Below are positions 43,096 through 52,187 of a DNA stretch of 64,000 bases, piece by piece. The notes under the pieces were generated by a model. That model had not been told where the DNA came from. It did no database searches and saw only the letters and a program-made list of their open reading frames with translations. Numbering within the stretch: the first letter of the stretch is position 1; every line of letters starts with the position of its first letter. A program made the translations under genes and the position numbers. Source of the DNA: Bacillus sp. HSf4 (lineage in GTDB: Bacteria; Bacillota; Bacilli; Bacillales; Bacillaceae); assembly GCF_029537375.1 (NCBI RefSeq), contig NZ_CP120679.1, positions 3,391,501 to 3,455,500 of the forward strand. Direction: 5' to 3'.

Positions 43096-44226
43096 GTGAA
43101 ACAGTTGATACCCTCGGCAAAAGTCGGAGTGAAAATCCACGAATGGTATAAAATGATAAGAGAGTTTAGCGTGCCAGATGCAGAGGCTTTAAAAGAAGAA
43201 GTAGAGAAGGAAATCAATCAAATGGAAGAAGATCAGGACTTACTCCTTTACTATCAGTTGATGTGTTTTAGACATCAATTAATGTTAGAATATTTAGAAC
43301 CTACTAACAAAAGAAAACAAGGACAATCAATACACGAATTGTTAGCCCAAATCGAGGAACCTCGAAGAGATTTAAATGGCCTCCTTAGTTACTACTCATT
43401 TTTCTTTAGGGGCATGTATGAATTCGAGAAAAAACAGTACATCAAAGCGATAGAGTTTTATCGAAACGCAGAAAAGCAGCTATCTATCATTACTGATGTT
43501 ATAGAACAAGCCGAGTTTCACTTTAAAATGGCTGAAGCGTACTACATCATGAAACAGACGCATGTGTCCATGTATCATATATTAAGAGCCTTTAAAATAT
43601 ATAATAATCACGAACTCTACAAAGTCCGTAAAATCCAATGTTTATTTGTAATCGCGGGCAACTATGACGATTTAATGTGCCACGACAAAGCCTTACCCCA
43701 CCTGGAAAACGCACTCGAATTAGCGATAGAAATTAACAATAAAAGGCTTATTAGTTCTGCCTATTTCAATATAGCCGATTGTCATGAATGTATGGGGGAC
43801 ATTGATACAGCAGTTGAATATGCTGAAAAAGCCGTAGAGATTAACCTAAAAGAAGAATATAACAACCTACCACAATCATTGTATTACTTCACTCAACTTC
43901 TTTTTAAGCAGAAAAACTACGAGCGCGCAATCGAGATATTTCGTATTGGCAAACAAAAGGCTCGAAAATTCAATGATACCCTATTCACTTCCCTATTTGA
44001 ATATCTTGAGGCCTTATATATCTATTCTGTGAATAAAGAAGAGATTTTAGAGGTATTTAAATACTTGGAGGAGAATAAAATATTTGCATACATAGAAGAG
44101 CTTTCGCTTGAAGTCTCCAACCAATACCTTGAAAGAAAAGACCACAGAAACTCAATCGAGTTCCTTCAAAAAATGATGTATGCGCAAACACAAATTAAAA
44201 AAGGGGAGTGTTTATATGAGTATTAA
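43096..44226 (+). CDS. rap: Rap-family response regulator aspartate phosphatase / Rap inhibitor
   Basis: 376 aa from the GTG at 43096 (GGGAGAGG 5 nt upstream). An N-terminal three-helix bundle (EWYKMIREFSVPDAEALKEE) is followed by TPR repeats, for example FYRNAEKQLSIITDVIEQAEF and AYFNIADCHECMGDIDTAVEY. Rap proteins dephosphorylate Spo0F or bind ComA, or control phage processes, and are inhibited by a Phr peptide. The target cannot be told from sequence alone. The phr gene overlaps its end. Confidence 0.93.
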   Translation: MKQLIPSAKVGVKIHEWYKMIREFSVPDAEALKEEVEKEINQMEEDQDLLLYYQLMCFRHQLMLEYLEPTNKRKQGQSIHELLAQIEEPRRDLNGLLSYYSFFFRGMYEFEKKQYIKAIEFYRNAEKQLSIITDVIEQAEFHFKMAEAYYIMKQTHVSMYHILRAFKIYNNHELYKVRKIQCLFVIAGNYDDLMCHDKALPHLENALELAIEINNKRLISSAYFNIADCHECMGDIDTAVEYAEKAVEINLKEEYNNLPQSLYYFTQLLFKQKNYERAIEIFRIGKQKARKFNDTLFTSLFEYLEALYIYSVNKEEILEVFKYLEENKIFAYIEELSLEVSNQYLERKDHRNSIEFLQKMMYAQTQIKKGECLYEY

Positions 44227-44341
44227 AAAGCTCGTTATTCCCATTTTAGCCGCCGCGGTATTAACGATAGGCATTAGCGTTGTTTCAGCAACCGACCAGT
44301 CTGACGGCGTATATCAAATAGCTACCCGTAAGCAAACGTAA
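44216..44341 (+). CDS. phr: Phr pre-peptide of the phage Rap cassette
   Basis: 41 aa; the ATG overlaps the rap 3' end and GGGGAG precedes it. A signal-peptide-like start (MSIKKLVIPILAAAVLTIGI) is followed by a short polar C-terminus ending TRKQT. Mature Phr signals are usually the last five residues, for example ARNQT of PhrA. TRKQT is therefore the predicted signal. It is exported, cleaved and re-imported by Opp. Confidence 0.9.
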   Translation: MSIKKLVIPILAAAVLTIGISVVSATDQSDGVYQIATRKQT

Positions 44342-44343
44342 GA

Positions 44344-44367
44344 AAAGCCCCAATGCGGGGCTTTTTT
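44344..44367 (+). terminator. Terminator of rap-phr
   Basis: AGCCCC-AATGC-GGGGCT then TTTTT. Confidence 0.92.
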
Positions 44368-44462
44368 CATTTCTACGGTTTCTTAACGTTAAACATCGCA
44401 AGCAGCGTCTTGTCTGGCGTCGTGGATTGCCGATAACCACGTTGGGGTTGAACGTATATCGG

Positions 44463-45095
44463 TCACACTTTCGCGATCAACTCGTCCAGTTTTCCGACTA
44501 ATTCCGCCTGCATCGAAGGCAAAACATGGCTGTACGTTCCGAGCGTCGTTTTGATATGCGCATGACCTAAACGCTCCTGAACAATCTTCGGACTGATCCC
44601 GATACTGATTAAGTATGTCGTAAATTCTTCGGAGGGATTTTCGATAGATCGAGCTGCGCAATTAACCGAGTAAATGCCCGTCGATAGTTATTCGGATGCA
44701 CCCACTTACCGTGCTTCGTACACACTACGAGATCATTATCGATATAGTCTTCACCGAGAATTTCTTTTTCGCGCCGGATCATTTTCTTATGTTCGATTAA
44801 ATATTCGATAAAGAATTTCGGTAAATGGACGGTCCTGAAGCCTGCCGCAGTTTTGACCTCGGGAACTAATCCATAATTGCCCTCTTCATCTACCTTCGCG
44901 AGAGTTTGTCGAATTGTTAAATACCCCTTTTCGAAGTCTATATCCGACCATCTCAATCCGAGAACCTCCCCCATACGCATACCTGTAACAACGGATAATA
45001 CCATCCCGATAAGATAACGCGTTACTAATTGCGCGCATCCAAAAACGCTTGCACATTCGCCTCGTAAAAACGTAAATAATATTCTTTAATCCACC
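44463..45095 (-). pseudogene. Decayed tyrosine integrase
   Basis: The catalytic half of an ICE/phage-type integrase is visible but broken. WIKEYYLRFYEANVQAFLDA reads into TAG TAA. The frame resumes as GMVLSVVTGMRMGEVLGL, with the catalytic Arg. It reaches NLRHT and then shifts frame (about 13 bp missing) before LISIGISPKIVQERLGHA and the Tyr region TLGTYSHVLPS. The N-terminal DNA-binding part is absent; it abuts the 3' end of the next gene. Confidence 0.88.
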
Positions 45096-46498
45096 TTAAC
45101 ATTTTTCCAAAACTCCGTATTGAGCAATCGATTTTCGAAACACCGCGATAAAAACGCTTTTAAGCATTTCAAACGATTGCGCTTTGTTTGTGTGCTAACA
45201 TCCATTTTTTCGAGCCATAAATGAATTGAGTCGTCTGTGATCTCGTTTAAATACGTTAGCTTTTCCGAACTCTTAAAATGGGTTACATAAAGACGATAAT
45301 CGCTAATTGTGCGTCCACTCTTCCCGCTGGCTTCCATCTGTCGGAGAATAATCGTAAGCGCATCTTCAATTGTAATTCTCTGCTTTTGTTTGGGCGCTTC
45401 GGAGAGAACATCGAGATTTGACCGGGAGTTTTTATCCTTTGCTGCGTATTTTGATCGTTTCGTCTTCCTGGGTTTATTTAATTTATCTGTCACTCGATTT
45501 ATTATTGAGTATTCATTCTGCTGCCTGGTTAGCGATTCTAACGACAGATGAGTATAACGCAACACCATACGTAAATCTTTATGGCCGATGATCGTCTGCA
45601 GATGTCTAAGATCTCCTCCGGCCTGCAAAAACATACTCGCCGCAGTGTGTCTAAATAAATGCGGGTGGACTCTTTTATGTATTCCTGCCTTTTCAGCGTA
45701 ATCGGCAAGCCGTTTTCTAAAATTGTCAGTCGTCAGTCTTCTCCCTTCTTCCGTAATGAAGACGTACTTGCTTGGCTTAAATCGTGTATTCCTTTGTAAT
45801 AATTTTTTTAGCAACCTCATCGTGTTTCCGTCCAAAGGTATCATACGGCCTTTTCTTGTTTTGGTCTTTTCTGCTTCAAGGACAATATAACCTAGCTCAA
45901 AATTTATATTTTCAATCTCTAAAGTGACCATTTCTCCTATTCTACACATAGAGTTAATCAAACACATCATAACCACGTAATCTCTATACTCAGAGAACTT
46001 TCGTTTATTCGGTGTTTTTAAAAGTTGCTTCATCTCCTCTACAGATAATATTTGAATTACAGGTTCCGGCTGCTTGACTTTATTTATTTTTTGAAATGGA
46101 TTTTCCGAAATCATATTTTCTTTTATACAGAAATTAAAAACTGTTCTCATAGTTTTCAGGTGGTCATTTGCATACTTCGGAGAACACCCCGGAGTTTTTA
46201 CACTTTCCGGTTTATAACGGTGCCCCTTAAACGTTTTCTTCTCGTGCAGTATATAGGTCATGTACTGCCTTGCAAACTCGACATCTATAGATTCAATATT
46301 GGTGGTCAGACCTTTAATTTCCGCGAATTCTTCCACACTCTCACAAACCCGGCGGTAGCGATCAATTGTTTCTTTTGTAAGTCCTTCAGACATTTTTACG
46401 TTACAAATCTGTTTACACACATCAGAAAGAGTCTTACTTTTGTATGTATTTTTCTCACTATATTTATTCGCCGGTCTTCGTCTCCCTCGCATATACAT
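45086..46498 (-). CDS. Large tyrosine recombinase with an extra C-terminal core-binding-like domain
   Basis: 470 aa; GAGGAGGGG precedes the ATG. Residues about 20-140 form a SAM-like core-binding domain. Residues about 150-330 form the catalytic domain with R186, H280-x-x-R283, H306 and Y315. Residues about 370-470 (ITIEDALTIILRQMEASGKS and on) look like a second core-binding domain without a catalytic part. It may have arisen by fusion to the N-terminus of a neighbour recombinase. Its own role beside the other integrase is unclear. Confidence 0.88.
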   Translation of the reverse strand: MYMRGRRRPANKYSEKNTYKSKTLSDVCKQICNVKMSEGLTKETIDRYRRVCESVEEFAEIKGLTTNIESIDVEFARQYMTYILHEKKTFKGHRYKPESVKTPGCSPKYANDHLKTMRTVFNFCIKENMISENPFQKINKVKQPEPVIQILSVEEMKQLLKTPNKRKFSEYRDYVVMMCLINSMCRIGEMVTLEIENINFELGYIVLEAEKTKTRKGRMIPLDGNTMRLLKKLLQRNTRFKPSKYVFITEEGRRLTTDNFRKRLADYAEKAGIHKRVHPHLFRHTAASMFLQAGGDLRHLQTIIGHKDLRMVLRYTHLSLESLTRQQNEYSIINRVTDKLNKPRKTKRSKYAAKDKNSRSNLDVLSEAPKQKQRITIEDALTIILRQMEASGKSGRTISDYRLYVTHFKSSEKLTYLNEITDDSIHLWLEKMDVSTQTKRNRLKCLKAFLSRCFENRLLNTEFWKNVKVD

Positions 46499-46596
46499 CT
46501 CATCCCCTCCTCATTGTCAGAATAACTGAATTATTTTGCCACCTCAAGAAAAAAAACCGAAAAATACCTCTTTTAACATAAGAATAAAGCTGTGTT

Positions 46597-46725
46597 TTTC
46601 ATGAATAAACGAACGAAACAAGACGAGAAACTGACGGAAATTAACTAAAACCCGAACGAAAGAGATCGCGTAGTTGGTGACGAACAGACGAACGAAGCGT
46701 TAACGAAACGGATGACGAAGTTTTC
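46597..46725. repeat. Short ACGAACGAAA-like repeats in a 230-bp gap
   Basis: ACGAACGAAA, CCGAACGAAA, ACGAACGAAG and GACGAACAGAC occur within 46597-46705 on the plus strand, between the recombinase start and the HTH protein's 3' end. They could be protein-binding sites. Nothing else is visible between 46499 and 46731. Confidence 0.45.
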
Positions 46726-46731
46726 TCCTCT

Positions 46732-47466
46732 TTACCCCTCGATTAACGAATCGAATCTTGTCTCGTAAAGACGATCTAACACCCGGTCCAGCACGCCGTT
46801 ATAATAGCCAGCAAGATTCCGAATACGCTTTCGTTTCATTGCTATGAACGTTTGACGTACCGCATATAGGCCGATTTCTTCGAGTATATCGGAATCATAT
46901 GCGCCCTTTAAATACGACGTATGCGCAAGGTAAATACCGTATAGCCGGTTCGTCAGCTTCCGATCGCTTACAAACGATTCGACCGTAGCTTTGAACGCAC
47001 TATACGTATTACGTAGTAATTTATTTACGCTTTTAGAAATAACAGCTTCGCCCGTACTTTTCGGTGTTTTAGCCGGTGCTTCCGTAGGCTTGTCCGATGT
47101 CGAACGGGGTTGCATTTGCGGAGTAGCATCGTTGTTATCAGCCGGCAGAATCACGTATATATTGGCGCCGTTGCCGCCGGAAACCGGCCTGAATTTCGTT
47201 TCCTTGCGAATGATGCCGCAGTCTACTAGGCGTTTGATTGCCCGGATGACTGTTGTACGATGCCGACCGATTAGATCCGCGATCGATTGCAGCTTCAAAT
47301 ACGAGACGCCCAGAGTTTTGCAGGCATGGCGCGACAACACCTTGAGAACCTCGATTGCGGCCGGTGTTAGGTCGGATTTATTGCAGTAGATATGCGTGCG
47401 GATGGCGTCGTTAAGCTCGTCCACAGAACGGAAAGACGCCATTTTAGCGGATTCTTTCGTGTACAT
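46732..47466 (-). CDS. HTH (replication-initiator-like) phage protein
   Basis: 244 aa from the ATG at 47466 (GAGGAGAG 8 nt upstream). Residues about 35-95 form a winged helix: LKLQSIADLIGRHRTTVIRA followed by IKRLVDCGIIRKE. A Pro/Thr-rich linker leads to a helical C-terminal domain. This layout is common in HTH_36 proteins of phages and plasmids. Its role may be replication or lysogeny control. Confidence 0.72.
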   Translation of the reverse strand: MYTKESAKMASFRSVDELNDAIRTHIYCNKSDLTPAAIEVLKVLSRHACKTLGVSYLKLQSIADLIGRHRTTVIRAIKRLVDCGIIRKETKFRPVSGGNGANIYVILPADNNDATPQMQPRSTSDKPTEAPAKTPKSTGEAVISKSVNKLLRNTYSAFKATVESFVSDRKLTNRLYGIYLAHTSYLKGAYDSDILEEIGLYAVRQTFIAMKRKRIRNLAGYYNGVLDRVLDRLYETRFDSLIEG

Positions 47467-47625
47467 TCGGTTTTCTCTCCTCGGAGACATACCGACCCAT
47501 ATCGGAAAATTAGGCGCACTCAAATAAACGTTGACTAGAACGCTTTTTTTCGATAGGATAGACGTAGGGTTAGGACGTGCTATCTATCGGATTTTTTCCG
47601 ACGGGTGGTCGTCTTTTTTTTTGTT

Positions 47626-48657
47626 TTAGGTTCTTTTCTTTTTAATCGATGTCAATGGCGAAAAATCGTCGTGACTTCTTCGCATCTCCTTCGTATCCAT
47701 CTGAATATAACGGCGCATCGTTCTGATATCCTTCCACCCTCCGATTTTCTGTAAAGTGAATGGATCACAACCGTTTAAAATCATCGTTTTAGCCCATGTG
47801 TGCCGATAAACATGTGCAGTTACTTTCTTGCCTTCAATACCCGCTTTCTCCGCGTAATATTTCAAACGTTTCCTGAAATGGTTGGCAGTAAGTGGTTCTC
47901 CATAACTCGATAAGAAAATGCGGTCTGTCTTAAAATGCGACTTGTTTTCAGCAATGAGTTGAAGCAATAATTTAATGCAATGAGACGATACAGGGACCAG
48001 CCTATGTTTTCTGTTCTTACTCTTGTCTGCATGTATTGTGAGAAATCGACTTGAAAAATCAATGTCTTTATCGCGAAGGCTTAACATTTCCTCATTTCGA
48101 AGCCCGGAGTCCAATAAAAGACTTATTGCGCAATAATCCCGGAATCCAACATAATCCCTTAAATTCGGTTGTTGTAGGATCGATTTAACTTCCTCTTCCG
48201 TAAAGCAGTTGGTTAGGTCGATATCCTGACGTAGTAGTTTAATACGTGTAACCGGATTGACTTTGATTAGGTCTTCTCGATCCAAGTAATTATAGATCGC
48301 CTTTATCGTTCGTAAATTAATATTAATCGTTGTATCTGACAAACCTAATTCCGTATTTTTGGTTTTTATATACTTGTGTCCGTGATAGCGGGGTTTGTCG
48401 TACTTCATATAGTTGATATAATTTCGCAAGATTTCCGTTGTTATTTCGTCGATATATGTAATTTCGTAGTTGTCATTGAGCCAGTCGGTAAAGTACCGCC
48501 ACATCTTTTTATAATCATCGATCGTCCTATCACGTAAGCCTTCAGTTCTTTTGCCGGCCAAGACGATTTCTACAGCTTCGCTGAGTAACAGTCGCGGATA
48601 TCCTTTTTTATTATCGGAAACATTCGTCACTCTCTTGCGCTTCTTTTTTAACGCCAC
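47626..48657 (-). CDS. int: Site-specific integrase (tyrosine recombinase) of the prophage
   Basis: 343 aa from the GTG at 48657 (AGGGAGG 10 nt upstream; the longer in-frame start lacks a site). An arm/core-binding domain lies at about 20-140. The catalytic domain has R187, H282-x-x-R285 (HVYRHT), W308 and the nucleophile Y317. It lies 230 bp from the right att site, the normal place of the integrase, so it is the most likely enzyme for insertion in yutM. Confidence 0.93.
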   Translation of the reverse strand: MALKKKRKRVTNVSDNKKGYPRLLLSEAVEIVLAGKRTEGLRDRTIDDYKKMWRYFTDWLNDNYEITYIDEITTEILRNYINYMKYDKPRYHGHKYIKTKNTELGLSDTTININLRTIKAIYNYLDREDLIKVNPVTRIKLLRQDIDLTNCFTEEEVKSILQQPNLRDYVGFRDYCAISLLLDSGLRNEEMLSLRDKDIDFSSRFLTIHADKSKNRKHRLVPVSSHCIKLLLQLIAENKSHFKTDRIFLSSYGEPLTANHFRKRLKYYAEKAGIEGKKVTAHVYRHTWAKTMILNGCDPFTLQKIGGWKDIRTMRRYIQMDTKEMRRSHDDFSPLTSIKKKRT

Positions 48658-48825
48658 AATAAAAACGCCTCCCTTAACGATGGTTTGAAGATACATCGCA
48701 AAGAAAGACGTTATTAACAACCGTAACGACCGAAAATTGGGGTCGTTTTTATTCCGAACAATGAATGTTAATCGCGGATTTTCCGGCGTAATTAACAATC
48801 CTGCGCGTCAGTTTCCGATTAGATG

Positions 48826-48845
48826 ATCGAAACATATCATCGTTA
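48826..48845. other. Hairpin in the attachment region
   Basis: GATGAT, 7-nt loop, ATCATC, between integrase and att. CGATTA just to its left resembles motifs at the left end. Possibly an arm-type site. Confidence 0.35.
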
Positions 48846-48887
48846 AATCTGACGTCTTGAAAACGTTGATATAGCGGGCTTTACCGC

Positions 48888-49253
48888 CTAGCATTCTTCA
48901 GGCGTACCGGCGTTTACCGCCGTGCGGAATGATGAGCCGCAGCCGCATGATGCGATGGCGTTCGGGTTGTCGATCGTAAAGCCTCCGCCCATCATGGACT
49001 GTTTAAAATCGATAACCGTTCCGTTCATAATATCAAGACTTTCTTGATCAATCAGCATCGTGATCCCATGCTGGGCAAATTCATTGTCATCTTCATTTTT
49101 TTCGTGTTCAAAGCCCATGCCATAGGAAAGGCCGCTGCATCCGCCGCCTTTTACACCGATTCTTAAGAAAGCATTTTCCTCTTCATGCTCCTTCATCATA
49201 TCTTTAATATGAATGGCGGCCGCTTCCGTAAGCGTGATCGTTTTTTCACTCAT
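48888..49253 (-). CDS. yutM: YutM, A-type iron-sulfur carrier (HesB/ErpA family)
   Basis: 121 aa. Cluster-binding cysteines are C39 (GGGCSG) and C103/C105 (SCGCGSS). It hands Fe-S clusters from the SUF scaffold to target enzymes. Codons 92-121, which include two of the three ligands, now lie within the 91-bp att copy and therefore come from the phage side of the junction or are shared. The TAG stop is phage derived; the native TGA is at the left end. Confidence 0.95.
   Translation of the reverse strand: MSEKTITLTEAAAIHIKDMMKEHEEENAFLRIGVKGGGCSGLSYGMGFEHEKNEDDNEFAQHGITMLIDQESLDIMNGTVIDFKQSMMGGGFTIDNPNAIASCGCGSSFRTAVNAGTPEEC
48890..48980. repeat. Right attachment site (inside yutM 3' end)
   Basis: Perfect copy of 6638-6728, including codons 92-121 and the first base of the stop. 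Confidence 0.95.
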
Positions 49254-49329
49254 GACAAAGCACCTCCTTCAGCTGTCATGTGTACCTTTATTATAAATGT
49301 GAATCCCGCATTTCTCAAACAGACTGTCT

Positions 49330-50184
49330 TCAAATGTAATATACGCCTTCACAAACCGTTTCCGCCGGACCCGTCATCATGACGCGGCCGTCGTTTTGCC
49401 AGTTAATGATCAAATCCCCTCCGGCAAGATGGATGGTAATGTCGGTTTCTCTTTCGGAAAAGCCGTTCAGAATGGAGGCAACCGCGGCCGCACAGGCGCC
49501 TGTTCCACACGCCTGGGTAATGCCTGAGCCCCTTTCCCAAACGCGGAAATGCAGTTCCTGCGCGTTTTCCACTTCCACAAACTCTACATTGACACCTTCG
49601 GGGAATCTCTCGTCTTTTTCAATCACCGGACCCAATGTCGTAAGAGGTGCTTCTTCAATATTGTCCAAGTAAAAAACAATATGGGGATTGCCCATTGATA
49701 CAGCCGTTCCTTTCATGTCATGTCCGGCGAATGTCATCTGTTCATTGACCGTTTGCGATTGCTCTTCCCCGAGCATTGGCATATCCGCTTTCAAAAGGCG
49801 AGGTTCGCCCATGTCAACTGTCGCTGAAACCACTTTCCCGTCTCTCACTTCGACTTCTGCCGTCACGAGGCCTGATAATGTTTCAATTAAGAAAGACGTT
49901 TCCTTTACCAGGTTATGCTCATACGCATATTTGGCGACACAGCGCAAACCGTTTCCGCAGTTTTTCCCTTCCGATCCATCGCTGTTGAAAATCCGCATTT
50001 TAACCGGTGCCTTATCAGAAGGGCAAATCAGAATCATGCCGTCCGAGCCGATGCCCGTGTAGACCGAAGAAACTTTGACAGCAAGATCCGGCAGAAGCTC
50101 TTCCGGAAGATTTTCTTCAAATTGATTGACATATATATAACTGTTTCCTAAACCGTGCATTTTAGTAAAACGAAAATAATTCAT
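49330..50184 (-). CDS. dapF: Diaminopimelate epimerase
   Basis: 284 aa from the ATG at 50184 (GGAGG 5 nt upstream). The catalytic cysteines are C76 (NCGNG) and C226 (ACGTGA). It interconverts LL- and meso-DAP in lysine and peptidoglycan synthesis in the cytosol. It is upstream of yutM with a 76-bp gap. Confidence 0.97.
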   Translation of the reverse strand: MNYFRFTKMHGLGNSYIYVNQFEENLPEELLPDLAVKVSSVYTGIGSDGMILICPSDKAPVKMRIFNSDGSEGKNCGNGLRCVAKYAYEHNLVKETSFLIETLSGLVTAEVEVRDGKVVSATVDMGEPRLLKADMPMLGEEQSQTVNEQMTFAGHDMKGTAVSMGNPHIVFYLDNIEEAPLTTLGPVIEKDERFPEGVNVEFVEVENAQELHFRVWERGSGITQACGTGACAAAVASILNGFSERETDITIHLAGGDLIINWQNDGRVMMTGPAETVCEGVYYI

Positions 50185-50269
50185 CGCGGCCTCCAACTTT
50201 TTTTATTTCTTTTAGTATAAAAGCTGAACGGGATGGACACAATACGAATATCCCCCGTTTTTCATACAT

Positions 50270-50302
50270 AAAAGCTCCCTGCGATATTGCAGGGAGCTTT
50301 TA
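50270..50302 (-). terminator. Terminator of yutK
   Basis: AAAAGCTCCCTGC, 6-nt loop, GCAGGGAGCTTTT, symmetric. Confidence 0.92.
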
Positions 50303-50306
50303 TCAT

Positions 50307-51524
50307 TTATCCGATGAACATTCCGGCGATTGCCGCGCTTAAAAGGTTGGCCAATGTTCCGGCCGCTACGGCTTTTAAACCGAGACGGGCGATGTCAGAA
50401 CGGCGGTTTGGCGCCATTCCTCCGAGCCCACCTAGCAAAATCGCAACCGAAGACAGGTTGGCAAATCCGCAAAGGGCAAAGCTGATAATTGAAGCGGTTT
50501 TCGCAGAAAGCTGCTCCATTACCGGCGCAAAATTGGAGTAAGCAACAAATTCGTTTAAGACGAGTTTTTGACCAATGAAGCTCCCGGCTTGAACGGCTTC
50601 ATCCCAAGGGACACCGATGACAAATGCGAGCGGCGCGAAAATATATCCGAGTATGAATTCGAGAGACAGGCCTTTAAAGCCGAACCATCCGCCGATTCCT
50701 CCGAGAATTCCGTTTAAAACGGCGATCAAGGCAACAAACGCCAGAAGCATGGCGCCGACATTCAAAGCAAGCGACAAACCTGTTGATGCCCCTTTTGCCG
50801 CGGCGTCGAGGACATTTGCAGCATCTTCGTCTTCAGCCATTTGAATATCCTTAGATGAAGCCATCGATTTTTCCGTTTCCGGAATCAGCATTTTTGCCAT
50901 AATCAATCCTGCCGGTGCAGCCATAAAGCTCGCCGCCAGCAAGTATTCAAGAGGAACTCCCAAAAGGGCGTAGCCGAATAAAACAGAGCCGGCAACTGAA
51001 GCCAGTCCGCCTGTCATAACCGCAAACAGCTCAGATTTTGTCAGTTTGGCAATAAACGGCTTAATGACCAATGGAGCTTCGGTCTGCCCGACAAAAATAT
51101 TCGCCGCTGCTGAAAGTGATTCTGTTTTGCTCGTTCCAAGAAGCTTGGACAATCCTCCGCCGATAAACCGGATGATCGCCTGCATGATTTTCAGATGATA
51201 AAGAACGGCAATCAACGATGAAAAGAAGATGATAACGGGTAGAACGCTGAGAGCAAAGGCAGCGCTGTCTCCCACTTTTAATAGAGGTCCGAAAAGAAAA
51301 CTGATACCTTCATTCGCATAATTCACGAGGTTTTGCACAGCTTTCGTAAACCAAAGAAACGCCTCCCGCCCGGTTTCCCATTTCAGTACGATAAAGCCAA
51401 ACAGGAGCTGGATCGCCAAACCGATGGAAATCGTTCTTACATTAATTCTGCCTTTATGTTCTGAAAGCAAGAACGCAATCGCGAAAATGACAATAATTCC
51501 AAGAAGTCCCCATAATATGTTCAA
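50307..51524 (-). CDS. yutK: YutK, concentrative nucleoside transporter (CNT/NupC family)
   Basis: 405 aa from the TTG at 51524 (AGAGGTG 6 nt upstream). Nine or ten membrane helices. Motifs [12 protein letters not shown] and a C-terminal [20 protein letters not shown] stretch are diagnostic of CNT carriers, which take up nucleosides with H+ or Na+. Confidence 0.93.
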   Translation of the reverse strand: MNILWGLLGIIVIFAIAFLLSEHKGRINVRTISIGLAIQLLFGFIVLKWETGREAFLWFTKAVQNLVNYANEGISFLFGPLLKVGDSAAFALSVLPVIIFFSSLIAVLYHLKIMQAIIRFIGGGLSKLLGTSKTESLSAAANIFVGQTEAPLVIKPFIAKLTKSELFAVMTGGLASVAGSVLFGYALLGVPLEYLLAASFMAAPAGLIMAKMLIPETEKSMASSKDIQMAEDEDAANVLDAAAKGASTGLSLALNVGAMLLAFVALIAVLNGILGGIGGWFGFKGLSLEFILGYIFAPLAFVIGVPWDEAVQAGSFIGQKLVLNEFVAYSNFAPVMEQLSAKTASIISFALCGFANLSSVAILLGGLGGMAPNRRSDIARLGLKAVAAGTLANLLSAAIAGMFIG

Positions 51525-51621
51525 TGACCACACCTCTTATTATTTTTTAAACTTTTATTAAGATAACAATTAATTTTTTGCCTGTCCACAAAAATTTTTA
51601 AGAATTTTTTCTCTTTTTATG

Positions 51622-51645
51622 TAAACCCTTTCAAATAAGGGTTTA
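51622..51645. promoter_or_regulatory. 24-bp perfect dyad upstream of yutK
   Basis: TAAACCCTT, 6-nt spacer, AAGGGTTTA. About 100 bp upstream of the yutK start; the regulator is not known. Confidence 0.5.
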
Positions 51646-51655
51646 GGCTGATAAA

Positions 51656-51684
51656 AAAAACGGGATCATTCGCATGACCCCGCT
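51656..51684 (-). terminator. Terminator of yuzB
   Basis: Minus strand: GCGGGGTCAT, GCGA loop, ATGATCCCG, then eight T. Confidence 0.9.
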
Positions 51685-51920
51685 TATATCATTTCATTTT
51701 CCTCAATGAACTCATATATATTTTCGACCAATTCAGCCGGATTATTCCCTGAAACCATTTCACCGTTCACAAGAGCAAACATTGTCTGCATACATTGACC
51801 GCAGTAACTCAGGCAGCCGTATTCAACGACGTCCAAATTCGGATCTTTTTCCAAAATTTCCTTTGCCTCCTGGGAACCTTGGGCAAGATTGCTGACGCAA
51901 AATTCAACAATTGGAAACAC
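51684..51920 (-). CDS. yuzB: YuzB, DUF1450 (UPF0349) protein
   Basis: 78 aa with a GTG start. Cysteines C8, C36, C40, C43 ([11 protein letters not shown]) may bind an Fe-S cluster or zinc; this is inference. Family of unknown role, next to yutJ as in B. subtilis. Confidence 0.9.
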   Translation of the reverse strand: MFPIVEFCVSNLAQGSQEAKEILEKDPNLDVVEYGCLSYCGQCMQTMFALVNGEMVSGNNPAELVENIYEFIEENEMI

Positions 51921-52187
51921 GTTCTCTCACCTCTCATTATCTTTTTTATCGTACCCTAATCTCCTTTGAATAGTCAAAGTATTCATTTGCTTGATAAAGC
52001 TTTTGTAACATATTAATACTTTAAAGAGTTTTACTAATTGTGCCAAAGCGGTGTTTGTGTAGGTTATTTTTCCGAGAAATATTGTGATTTTACATCAAAT
52101 TAGATATAATTCTAGAGGGTATTTTCATAGTTTTTTATTTTTGCAATAGATCAGTTTCTGAATCTGAGGGGAAAAGGGGAATTAGCA

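Larger units (their letters stand above)
6638..48980. mobile_element. Complete-looking temperate siphovirus prophage inserted in yutM
   Basis: The element is bounded by a 91-bp perfect direct repeat and has a tyrosine integrase next to the right att site. It holds a full set of packaging, head, tail and lysis genes on the minus strand and an accessory block on the plus strand. Many late genes use GTG/TTG starts and most are preceded by GGAGG-type sites. Host gene order resumes exactly outside the repeats. One lysis-region gene and one integrase are broken, but no essential structural gene is visibly damaged. Confidence 0.95.
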
